A stretch of 64,000 nt of DNA, taken from CAWCUZ01 sp963798795. GTDB taxonomy: Bacteria > Acidobacteriota > Vicinamibacteria > Vicinamibacterales > SCN-69-37. Location of the stretch: contig CAWCUZ010000002.1 in the NCBI GenBank assembly GCA_963798795.1, positions 992,001 through 1,056,000 on the forward strand, written 5' to 3'. The stretch's first letter is position 1. Each line of letters begins with the position of its first letter. Shown here one piece after another: positions 26,792-34,900 of the stretch. A program made the position numbers and the translations under genes. Under the pieces are notes generated by a model. That model was not told the origin of the DNA. It worked only from the letters and a program-made list of their open reading frames with translations, and made no database searches.

Positions 26792-28760
26792 CGGCCAGCT
26801 CCGAGCCGGTAAGCAGTCACAATTCTGCCAGCATTTCGACCTTCTAGCTCGACCACAACGACAATCCCGTTCAAGCCGCGATATTCGTTCTGGATGGTTC
26901 CGTACTTTCCGACCGTCGTCAGGACCCGACCAGCGGAGCGGGCCGACCGAATCGCTTCATTCACGTCTCCAACGGTCATTCCCCGAAGCGCCAGCCGGCC
27001 AATCGCATGTTCGGTCACCGTACCAAGATGGGAAGCTCGACCGACCTCGTTGGCGGCCAACGCCACAGCGCCAGCCTCCAGAGCCCACCTGAGAAGACCG
27101 CCCGCTCCGGCGGAAAGAGCCCCGAGTGCGATCTCGCGGAGACCAGCCCCTATTCCCTTTCGACTGCGTTCAGCAATGTCTCCAAGTAACGCCGGAAGGA
27201 GGCCCTGGTTGTCGAAATGAACGAACCACCCCACAGGTCGCCCAGCGGCATAAATCCACCCATTGCACCGGGCTCACCTCCGTACAGCACTCCTGGGTCA
27301 GGGTACAGCATCCATTGCTCGAAAAGGCCGTCGCTTACGGTGAAGTCGGTGCCACCCTCGATGTGAACCCGGTAGTCGGTTCCATCGGGATCGAGGAAGC
27401 GCAGCGGATTGTTGCGGGCATAGGCGTACGCGTTCCAGCCCTGCGGATCGACAAGTGAACCGCTCGCGTTCCCGGGATCCACGCTCGTAAACCGCCCCAC
27501 GACATTCCGGTAGTACCGGGCCCCAAAGTACATCCATGCCGACTCCGGGTCCAGCTCCTTCCCCGTGAACCGCCGCGGGTCGCCCCCGAGCGGCGCCGTG
27601 TCCTCCCCGAACGCCCCGTAGTCGTGCCGCGCGAGAATGGCGCCGCTCTGGTCGCTCAGCGCCCGCACCGAGCCCAGCGCGTCCACGTGGTAGTAGGTCA
27701 CCGCGATCGTCGGCGCCGGCGCGAACCGGGCCACCGCCCACTTGGCCTGATCGAGCGTCACCTGGCACGTCGGGCTCGGGCCGGCGCAGCCGCCTTGCCA
27801 CCCGGTGAAACTCTGCTGCGTGTCCGGGGTCGCCGTCAACGTGACCGCCTGGTTCGGCGTCACGTTCAGCGTGCAGGGGGTCGTCGCCGGCGTGCAATTC
27901 AACCCCGACGGACTGCTCGTCACCGTGCCCGTGCCGCTGCCGGCCACGTCCACCATCAGCGGCACCGTCGGCGTGTCGACGAACACCGTCAGCGTCAGCG
28001 CCTGGTTGAACGTGCCCGTCACCGTGCTCCGGGCGTACACAATCAGCCGATACTCGCCCGGATCCTGGTTCTGCACCGTCAGGCTGAAGCCCGCGTTCGT
28101 GAACTGGCTCCCGTAGGCGGCCCCGATGTCCGGCCGGGAGCCGCCATAGGTCGCCGCGCCGAGGAAGATCGCCGGGGCGCCGCTCCCCGGGTTTGGATAC
28201 GCCCAGACGTGCACCGCGTCCACGCCGGGCCCGGTCTGCGCGGCCAGGTCCACCGCCCACCCAGCGACATTGAAGGGCAGCGTCGTCGCCGCGTTCTGCA
28301 CGGGCGTGTCCACCCACATCAGCGGGTGGGCCAGGAGCGTCAGGTTCAGCACCCGCGACTGGTTGAACGTGCCCGTCACCGTGCTGTGGGCGTAGACGAT
28401 GATCTGCCAGGAACCGATGGGTTGATTGGCCACGACCAGCCAATAGGCGGAGTTCGTGAACGGGCTGCCGAAGGCCTGGCCGATGTCCGGCCGCGAGCCG
28501 CCGTAGGTCGCCGCGCCGAGAAAGACCGGCGCCCCGCCGCTGGGCGTGCCCCAGATGTGCACCGCGTCCACGCCCGTGCCCGTCGCCGCGTTCGTGTCGA
28601 TCGCCCAGCCCGCGATCTGGAAGGGCTCGGCCACGCTGGCGTTGTTGGCCGGCGTGTCCACCGCCATGTGCGGTCCCGGCTGCGCCGCCGCCGGCCGCCC
28701 CGCCAGCAACAGACACGCCGCCAGGCCCACGAGCGCCGGTGCGATTCGGTCTGTCCTCAT
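26788..28760 (-). CDS. Toxin cassette 6: Rhs-core protein with unassigned tip; frameshifted
   Basis: The reading frame from 28760 is intact through the signal peptide (MRTDRIAPALVGLAACLLLAG), both Ig repeats, the InlB-B-like domain and the Rhs core (NNPLRFLDPDG). It continues into the tip to YGGEPGAMGGF, then goes out of frame and stops at 27150. One missing base near 27258 restores WIYAAGRPVGWFVHFDNQ, as in the intact cassette 2, and leads to a stop at 26788. The tip ends with HAIGRLALRGMTVGDVNEAI, VGKYGTIQNEY and GRIVTAYRLGAGR. This layout recalls DUF4258-like or related small RNase folds, but I hold that weakly. Confidence 0.75.
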
Positions 28761-29604
28761 GGCTTCCCATCAGTCGCCCGCCACTGACGCCTACTTTGGC
28801 TAACGACCAGTTGCTCTGATGCGACGTAGCGCCTTCGCCACTTCACGCCGAACCCACGGCCGACTGCTTCTCGCCATGCGTGTCAATTCGGGTTCGGCCT
28901 CCTTTGCTCGCAGGCGGCCCAACGCGATCACCGCATGTCCGGACACCTGATCGTCGTGCAGCAAGTTCAGTAACACCGGCACCGCCTCTCGTCCGCCGAT
29001 TTTGCCCACAGCCACAATGAACATCTGGCGAGCCATTCCATTCGACGCGTCGCTGACAATATCGAGAAGATCCTGGGCAAGTGCAGGCTCCGCCACCGTC
29101 TCAATGGCGTTGCCGATTGCCCACCGAAGGCTTTCCTGGTCCTTCGGTGTTCGACGGAATTCGTCCAGGAGAGGGCGGCCTGCCGCTCCCTTCGCCCAAG
29201 GTACCGTCAGACATCTGACAATGACTTCCTTGACATCTGGCATCTTCACACGGGGGAGCCAGCGAAGCAGAACGGGCGTAGACCCGCGGTAGTGTTGCGG
29301 CGCTTTCATCAGATCATTCAGGCTCACTATTTCCACGCCGGCAGCTTGCAGGTCCTTGACGATCGGCGTTGCGGCTGCCAGGTTCCGTGCAGTCCGCCTC
29401 TGCCGTCCGCGAAGGTGCTGGCTGTCACACATGGTCCTGGTCCAACGCGTTGCAATGAAGAGCCATTCGCTAGCCCCCAATGCGCTCGATTCGTCCGCCT
29501 TCTTCAATGATCGCCTGCCGAGGCTCAGGTGTGACGAGCTCCGGGCGGCTGACGCGCAGGATGAAGGTCCATCCCCCGCGCCTCGCGAGCGCGATGAAAT
29601 CTCG
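28750..29604. repeat. 855-bp repeat, right copy (HEAT immunity gene block)
   Basis: This is the second copy of 16494-17348. It ends abruptly at ...GAAATCTCG inside the toxin coding sequence. Only the last ~45 codons of the toxin were copied, together with the whole immunity gene. Confidence 0.85.
28800..29432 (-). CDS. HEAT-repeat immunity protein, orphan copy
   Basis: This copy has only a few changes from the protein at 16544-17176 and is intact (about 210 aa from the ATG at 29432). Here the cognate toxin is reduced to a C-terminal fragment, so it is an orphan immunity gene. It would protect against the REase-like tip whether or not this cell still makes it. Confidence 0.75.
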   Translation of the reverse strand: MCDSQHLRGRQRRTARNLAAATPIVKDLQAAGVEIVSLNDLMKAPQHYRGSTPVLLRWLPRVKMPDVKEVIVRCLTVPWAKGAAGRPLLDEFRRTPKDQESLRWAIGNAIETVAEPALAQDLLDIVSDASNGMARQMFIVAVGKIGGREAVPVLLNLLHDDQVSGHAVIALGRLRAKEAEPELTRMARSSRPWVRREVAKALRRIRATGR

Positions 29605-29607
29605 TGA
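29470..29607 (-). pseudogene. Toxin cassette 5: C-terminal fragment of the REase-like toxin
   Basis: The fragment codes for RDFIALARRGGWTFILRV and RQAIIEEGGRIERIGG, nearly the same as the end of cassette 9. Upstream of 29607 the sequence is unrelated. The catalytic Glu-x-Lys part is missing. Confidence 0.8.
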
Positions 29608-29677
29608 TGACTTTACGTGAACGCGCCCTGAGGTAACCGCCCCGCCCGCCACGCTAAGAGATAAACACATGACGCGT

Positions 29678-30280
29678 TCAGAGCATCAGACGCTCGATCT
29701 GGGTCAACGGTGTGAACACTATGTTCCGGACTGAAGCGGCCTCGAGCGCGCGCTTCACTTCCCGGCGAACGAAAATCCACCCTTTTGCGTCTGATGGCAT
29801 GAAGAGATCAGAGCCGTCCCAGCTCTCCGCCGCAAAATACAAACCGCGCCAGTTGACAAACGTACCTCCAGGCGTAATTTTGCTGAATCTCACAGACCTA
29901 CTATTATCGACCGTGCCGCATCTGCCATTTACAGCTAGACCATAATAACCACTGAGTATCGACCCGTCCTTGCCACGTAACGTAACCAGGTAGGTAGTCC
30001 ACCCTGAAAAGCCTTTGGCGGATAGAATGCCAAGAACGCGTCGTGATACCAATACGGGGACGGCGAGCGAAGTCCAAATGATGTCGCCCGGATCGGTTCG
30101 CCCCATTTGCCAATGTGCCGCGATGGGAGACGAGGTCTCGAATTCACCGCGCGTGATGGCAAACGCTTGGTCAACTGACAAATCCATGGCCGCGCGAAAC
30201 TGCCGCGACGCGCCTGGCTCGCTTAGCAGGTACACCGAGTCGTATCCAGGAAACTGCTTAGAATCCAATGTGAAGACCAT
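29678..30280 (-). CDS. Imm11-like immunity protein of toxin cassette 4
   Basis: This 200-aa protein (MVFTLDSKQFPGYDSVYLL) has the late segment VRREVKRALEAASVRNIVFTPL near its C-terminus. That ending resembles Imm11 (DUF1629) proteins, where a helix is followed by a strand with FxPL. It overlaps the 3' end of the cassette-4 toxin by 23 nt on the same strand. Both genes are intact, so the pair is likely functional. Confidence 0.65.
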   Translation of the reverse strand: MVFTLDSKQFPGYDSVYLLSEPGASRQFRAAMDLSVDQAFAITRGEFETSSPIAAHWQMGRTDPGDIIWTSLAVPVLVSRRVLGILSAKGFSGWTTYLVTLRGKDGSILSGYYGLAVNGRCGTVDNSRSVRFSKITPGGTFVNWRGLYFAAESWDGSDLFMPSDAKGWIFVRREVKRALEAASVRNIVFTPLTQIERLML

Positions 30281-32192
30281 ACTGCGCCGAGATCAACTGG
30301 CCAAATCTCAACGCCTGTTCGAGTGTTGGATCGGTGCCAAGGAAGGCCTGCCACGCCGCGTTATACCCGGCGGCTGCACGGCGATGGGAGGTCATTTCCC
30401 ACCATGCGCCAAAACGTGGGTCGTGGATCTCGAGGCCAAATGATTCGAACCGCGTCGCGAATCTCTGCGGAAAGACGTGGTGCGCATCCATACCGAGAGG
30501 CACATCTCCCGAGAGGCGAGCTAGATTCTCCCTGAAATTGCCCGCGGTGAATCGAAGTAGTCGCAGGGGCGCATTTGCGCCCGACCCCACGGGGCCGATT
30601 GGCAGGCCCAGCCCGAGGAAGTCACTAGCGACTTCTGCCTCTGTGGCCGGCGCACAGATCGAGAGAATGGCGTCGGCAACAGTCTCGACTACCTTCGCGG
30701 CCGTGGACTGTTTCGGGTCATTGGCGCCGAAGAAGTTCGCGACATCCGCACGAATCTCTGTGTTCCGCTCCACCTGGGCGTTGACGGCTGCAACCGTGAT
30801 CCGCTGCCGCCCGATTGGATCCGTGAAATGGATCGGACTATCCGTTACATATGCATAGCGGTTCCAGAGCTGAGGAACTTGAAGTGCGCGCTCGTCGTTC
30901 ACATAGGTATCAGCACTCGTGAACCGCCCCACGACATTCCGGTAGTACCGCGCCCCGAAGTACATCCACGCCGACTCCGGGTCGAGCTCCTTCCCCGTGA
31001 ACCGCCGCGGGTCCCCCGTCAGCGGCGCCGTGTCCTCCCCGAACGCCCCGTAGTCGTGCCGCGCGACAACGGCGCCGCTCTCGTCGCTCAGCGCCCGCAC
31101 GGAGCCCAGCGCGTCCATGTGGTAGTAGGTCACCGCGATCGTCGGCGCCGGCGCGAAGCGCGCCACCGCCCACTTGGCCTGGTCGACGGTCACCTGGCAC
31201 GTCGGGCTCGTGCCCGCGCAGCCGCCCTGCCACCCGGCGAAACTCTGCTCGGTGTCCGGGGTCGCCGTCAACGTCACGGCCTGATTCGGCGTCACGTTCA
31301 GCGTGCAGGGCGTCGTCGCCGGGGTGCAATTCAACCCCGACGGACTGCTCGTCACCGTGCCCGTGCCGCCGCCGGCCACGTCCACCGTCAGCGGCATCGT
31401 CGGCGTGTCGACGAACACCGTCAGCGTCATCGCCTGGTTGAACGTGCCCGTCACCGTGCTCCGGGCGTACACGATCAGCCGATACTCGCCCGGATCCTGG
31501 TTCTGCACCGTCAGGCTGAAGCCCGAGTTCGTGAACTGGGTCCCGTAGGCGGCCCCGATGTCCGGCCGGGAGCCGCCATAGGTGGCCGCCCCGAGGAAGA
31601 TCGCCGCGGCGCCGCTCCCCGGGTTCGGATACGCCCAGACGTGCACCGCGTCTACGCCCGTGCCCGTCTGCGCCGCCAAATCGACCGCCCACCCCGCCAC
31701 ACTGAACGGCTGCGTCGTCGCCGCGTTTTGGACCGGCGTGTCCACCCACATCAGCGGGTGCGCCAGGAGCGTCAGGTTCAGCACCCGCGACTGGTTGAAC
31801 GTGCCCGTCACCGTGCTGTGGGCGTAGACGATGATCTGCCAGGAACCGATGGGCTGATTGGCGACGACCAGCCAGTAGGCGGAGTTCGTGAACTGGCTGC
31901 CGAAGGCCGCCCCCACATCCGGGCGCGCCCCGCCATAGGTCGCCGCGCCCAGGAAGACCGGCGACCCGCCGCTGGGCGTGCCCCAGATGTGCACCGCGTC
32001 GACGCCCGTCCCGGTCGCCGCGTTCGTGTCAATCGCCCAGCCGGCGATCTGGAAGGGCTCGGCGACACTCGCCGTGTTGGCCGGCGTGTCCACCGCCATG
32101 TGCGGCCCCGGCTGCGCCGCCGCTGGGCGCGCCGCCAGCAGCAGACACGCCGCCAGGCCCACCAGCGTCGGAATCGCTCGTCGTGGTCTCAT
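30258..32192 (-). CDS. Toxin cassette 4: intact Rhs-core protein with HH-motif nuclease-like tip
   Basis: This 644-aa protein is one of three uninterrupted cassettes. Order: Sec signal (PTLVGLAACLLLAARPAAAQ), Ig repeat 1 (~30-125), Ig repeat 2 (~126-225), InlB-B-like domain (~230-320), Rhs core (~325-430, YYHMDALGSVRALSDESG to SPIHFTDPIG), and a ~215-aa tip. The tip holds AHHVFPQRF, then HDPRFGAWWEMTSHR and YNAAWQAFL. The His-His pair and later His recall HNH/AHH-type nucleases and DUF2380-like tips. It is predicted to be exported by Sec and to attack nucleic acid after delivery; the target is inferred. Confidence 0.8.
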   Translation of the reverse strand: MRPRRAIPTLVGLAACLLLAARPAAAQPGPHMAVDTPANTASVAEPFQIAGWAIDTNAATGTGVDAVHIWGTPSGGSPVFLGAATYGGARPDVGAAFGSQFTNSAYWLVVANQPIGSWQIIVYAHSTVTGTFNQSRVLNLTLLAHPLMWVDTPVQNAATTQPFSVAGWAVDLAAQTGTGVDAVHVWAYPNPGSGAAAIFLGAATYGGSRPDIGAAYGTQFTNSGFSLTVQNQDPGEYRLIVYARSTVTGTFNQAMTLTVFVDTPTMPLTVDVAGGGTGTVTSSPSGLNCTPATTPCTLNVTPNQAVTLTATPDTEQSFAGWQGGCAGTSPTCQVTVDQAKWAVARFAPAPTIAVTYYHMDALGSVRALSDESGAVVARHDYGAFGEDTAPLTGDPRRFTGKELDPESAWMYFGARYYRNVVGRFTSADTYVNDERALQVPQLWNRYAYVTDSPIHFTDPIGRQRITVAAVNAQVERNTEIRADVANFFGANDPKQSTAAKVVETVADAILSICAPATEAEVASDFLGLGLPIGPVGSGANAPLRLLRFTAGNFRENLARLSGDVPLGMDAHHVFPQRFATRFESFGLEIHDPRFGAWWEMTSHRRAAAGYNAAWQAFLGTDPTLEQALRFGQLISAQYGLHIGF

Positions 32193-32205
32193 GGCGCCTC
32201 ACTGC

Positions 32206-32266
32206 CGCGTGATCGCCACCAGCCGGCCGGCCAGGGGCTCGAACTCGAACCCATCGGCCTGCTGGA
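32206..32266 (-). pseudogene. 3' fragment of the 241-aa secreted-protein gene before cassette 4
   Basis: Positions 32206-32250 code the same ending (EFEPLAGRLVAITRQ) as the 241-aa gene next to cassette 1. It lies between the cassette-4 start and the next immunity gene. It is another footprint of the duplicated unit. Confidence 0.65.
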
Positions 32267-32632
32267 TCATTGATTACGGTCCGAATCGGCTATGGCTCTA
32301 CGCTCTTGCTCGAATACGGCTACAGCCGACGGATCACTGTCGTAGAATTTCTTCCAGAAGTCTGGACTCGTCCATGCCGCAGGCGACAGCCTGAGACAGC
32401 CTGGAGCTGGGCACGTGGCCAACCAACCCGGTGGAATGGACGAGTCAAGTATCTCGAAGTCCGACAGTGGAAAGAGGGCTGGCATTCCTTCGTCGCCTAC
32501 AAGGCGCAACTTCACCCCTTCTGGCCCCGCCACGATCTCAAGTACCGGATACTCGCGTCCCGGTGTGAGCCAGGCTGATTCAGCCTCTGCTTCGCCGAAC
32601 ACGTTGTGCAATTGATTGCAACGCACTCTCAC
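32267..32632 (-). CDS. Orphan immunity-like protein, 121 aa
   Basis: I do not recognise the family. The protein (LTPGREYPVLEIVAGPEGVKL, LFPLSDFEILDSSIPPGW, SPDFWKKFYDSDPSAVAVFEQER) has the small size and acidic character typical of immunity proteins. It lies between a SUKH immunity gene and the next cassette. No toxin of its own is adjacent. Confidence 0.55.
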   Translation of the reverse strand: MRVRCNQLHNVFGEAEAESAWLTPGREYPVLEIVAGPEGVKLRLVGDEGMPALFPLSDFEILDSSIPPGWLATCPAPGCLRLSPAAWTSPDFWKKFYDSDPSAVAVFEQERRAIADSDRNQ

Positions 32633-32732
32633 ACGCGTCGTGGCTCAGCCTGCGCGTGCGCGGCGCCAGCACGACTCACGCACTGCAGCATGACGACAGA
32701 TCCTGGTTCGCACCATTGTTGGGCTCCGCAGG

Positions 32733-33197
32733 TCACGCTGATCTCGGCGGAAACAGCCGTCGGGAGTCCGCCAGGTAGGTCCGCAGAAACGCGCCGAATG
32801 ACGCCGCAATCGGGATAGGTATGCGGCCACCCACAAGCGTCACCTCTTCGGCTCTGTAACCCGCACGAGGCACATGCACCGCGTATCCATGTGCCCACAT
32901 CGACCAGTCGGCAAACACGTATTGATCCCGATATGCGTCTTGATCTACGGCCGTCAATGCCACAGTCGCCGGTCGAACCTCGCTGAGCGGCCAGAACCGA
33001 ATCATCAGATCATCCATCTGGTCATCATTCATGCCATCCGTTGCTTGAAAGTAGGCCGCCATGGCTTGGGGCATGCGGACGCCGTAGCGCTGTTCAAAGG
33101 TATCGACCTGCGCTCTCGTCACGCCAGTGCGCGGAGAAATGCCCGCTGCAAGCCAGCGTCTTCTGAGATCTACAAGCAGTCCTGATAGATCTGTCAT
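32733..33197 (-). CDS. SMI1/KNR4 (SUKH) family immunity protein
   Basis: This 154-aa protein has the SUKH pattern: an N-terminal helix, TRAQVDTFEQRYGVRMPQAM (~24-43), YFQATDGMN, a central RFWPLSEV, and a late SFGAFLRTYLAD. SUKH proteins are widespread immunity factors against polymorphic nuclease toxins. The ATG at 33197 overlaps the stop of the toxin remnant 33194-33904 (ATGA). The gene is intact although its toxin cassette is scrambled. Confidence 0.85.
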   Translation of the reverse strand: MTDLSGLLVDLRRRWLAAGISPRTGVTRAQVDTFEQRYGVRMPQAMAAYFQATDGMNDDQMDDLMIRFWPLSEVRPATVALTAVDQDAYRDQYVFADWSMWAHGYAVHVPRAGYRAEEVTLVGGRIPIPIAASFGAFLRTYLADSRRLFPPRSA

Positions 33198-33904
33198 GAT
33201 CCTCCTCCCTGCTTGAGTATCATGTTTATGGCCTCGAGCCTTAGAGCCTGAACACCGAGAGGATCGTTTCCGCCAGCGACGAGACTCTCGGCTATGGTTC
33301 GATAACGTGCCAACACTTGCGGTGTCAGATTCTGCGGCAACGGGATCTTCTGTCCAGCCCGAAGGTGGGAAACGAGTGTTTCCGCGCCCTCTACGCTTCT
33401 ACCGAACAACTCCCGAAGGCCCTCAACCTCAGCCTTGGTGAACCTGCCGCCACCCGGGCGGAGATTCCGCTCGGCAACCTCCTCAACAAACGTGTCGACA
33501 GGGAGCGGCCGGCGGATTCTCTTGCCATCAATCCGAAACACTCGAGTCCGGCCATGCGACCATCGACGATGTGGAGGAACACCTGAACCTCGGTGCCGTC
33601 CGAATCGCGGCCGGACGCCTCCACCGGCACTCGCCCCTTCACCTCGGCTCGGGGGCCCTGCGCTGCCTGGATTCGGATACGCCCAGACGTGCACCGCCCC
33701 AGGCCCGTTCCCGGTCTGCGCCGCCACCGCCCAGCCCGCGACACTGAACGGCGGCGTCTTCGCCGCGTTGTGCACGGGCCTGTCCACCCACATGAGCGGG
33801 CGCGCCAGCACCGTCAGGTTCAGCGCCTTGCGCCCGTCCTCCGCCACCGTCCGCGCGTCGACGAACACCGTCAGCGTCAGCGGCCATCCTATATTTGTTG
33901 CCAA
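33194..33904 (-). pseudogene. Toxin cassette 3: scrambled Rhs-type cassette with toxin C-terminus
   Basis: The open frame joins unrelated pieces. It begins with scraps of the Ig-like repeats (LTVFVD, RPLMWVDRPVHNAA, VHVWAYPNPGS), then a frameshifted piece of an immunity-like gene (in another frame VKGRVPVEASGRDSDG, HIVDGRMAGLE). It ends with a toxin-like C-terminus (GGRFTKAEVEGLRELFGRS, LVSHLRAGQKIPLPQNLTP, ALRLEAINMILKQGGGS). The Rhs core and InlB-B-like domain are absent. Only the last ~90 codons look like a genuine toxin tail, coupled to the SUKH gene. Confidence 0.65.
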
Positions 33905-34249
33905 TCACCTGCGAGTTCCCCCCTTAGGCGCTTGGGCTTCCGAAAGAACCACCACTCATCCCGCGCGCGAGTCGAGACTACCGCTGTTGGAAACGGCTCC
34001 GTTGCCGCCTCACAACGGACATCACCAGGCTTCAGGGCTGCCAACGAGTCGCTCGGCGAACGCCTGCGGCAACCGTTCAGTCACACGCCAGAGCACGGAC
34101 CGCCCGGACAGGGAGGTCTCGTAGTCGTAGATGTATTCTGGCCAAGAACAACGAAAGGAGCCCTGATATGTAGACGCCCTCGACACGACCTCGACCCACT
34201 TGACAACCGAAGTCATATCAACGCCGTATGTCGACTGCCACCGCGACAT
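33889..34249 (-). pseudogene. Relic of a CdiI-like immunity gene
   Basis: The frame starts MSRWQSTYGVDMTSVVKWVE and reads IYDYETSLSGRSVLWRVTERLPQ, then stops. One extra base near 34040 separates it from EAATEPF and RDEWWFFRKPKRL, which complete the homology to 21780-22174. The two relatives differ in their N-terminal thirds but are close in the C-terminal two thirds. Confidence 0.6.
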
Positions 34250-34339
34250 TGAAAGGTGCGTCGCGGCCCTGTTTTCAAGGCGCCTATTCTATTCGCCCAC
34301 ATCAGTGAGTGACGCCGCTGCTGACCCCCTGGCAGGGGG

Positions 34340-34900
34340 TCACCACCCAGCCAGGGCCCTCACCCGATTCTTGATGGCGTCGTCAATCCTCCACTCGGTT
34401 CTGGAGAACGCCAACCATTCTGTCTTCATCAGATCTTCTCCACCGCAACCAGCAACTACCTCGCCGATGAACTGCTGGTCACCCGCCGTGATCAGAATGT
34501 CATCAAGAGAACAGGCAGAGACTGCACCCCACCGGCCTGAACGGCCGAACAGATGTGTGTCTACCACACCGAGCAGACTCCCAGCCCTCAATCGCGCCTG
34601 CGTTAGTCGCCGGAAAGACCACGTAAGGACCGTCGCAGCTGTATTGCCGACTGCCTGATCGGCACTGGCAATCACGAGCTCCGGATCTCCACATCTACGA
34701 GCCGCCCCGGCGATTGCATTGAACGTGGCCGGCGTCATGTTGATACCGTACGCGACGAGAACAATTTTCCATGCTTCGTTGACGAGTGGATTATCTGGAA
34801 GGGCACGGCGTGCAAAAATCGCGTCGTGAATGACCGACCAATGGGTCGCAAACTGCGCGGAGTCCAGTGTCTTCAGCCAGTCCATAGTTCTAATCCTCAA
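34340..34900 (-). CDS. Predicted immunity protein of toxin cassette 2
   Basis: This 186-aa protein (MRIRTMDWLKTLDSAQFATHW) is not in a family I recognise. It has a hydrophobic central helix region (AWKIVLVAYGINMTPATFNAIAG) and a C-terminal SRTEWRIDDAIKNRVRAL. The ATG at 34900 overlaps the stop of the intact cassette-2 toxin (ATGA); a second ATG at 34885 is possible. Position and coupling suggest immunity. Confidence 0.65.
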   Translation of the reverse strand: MRIRTMDWLKTLDSAQFATHWSVIHDAIFARRALPDNPLVNEAWKIVLVAYGINMTPATFNAIAGAARRCGDPELVIASADQAVGNTAATVLTWSFRRLTQARLRAGSLLGVVDTHLFGRSGRWGAVSACSLDDILITAGDQQFIGEVVAGCGGEDLMKTEWLAFSRTEWRIDDAIKNRVRALAGW

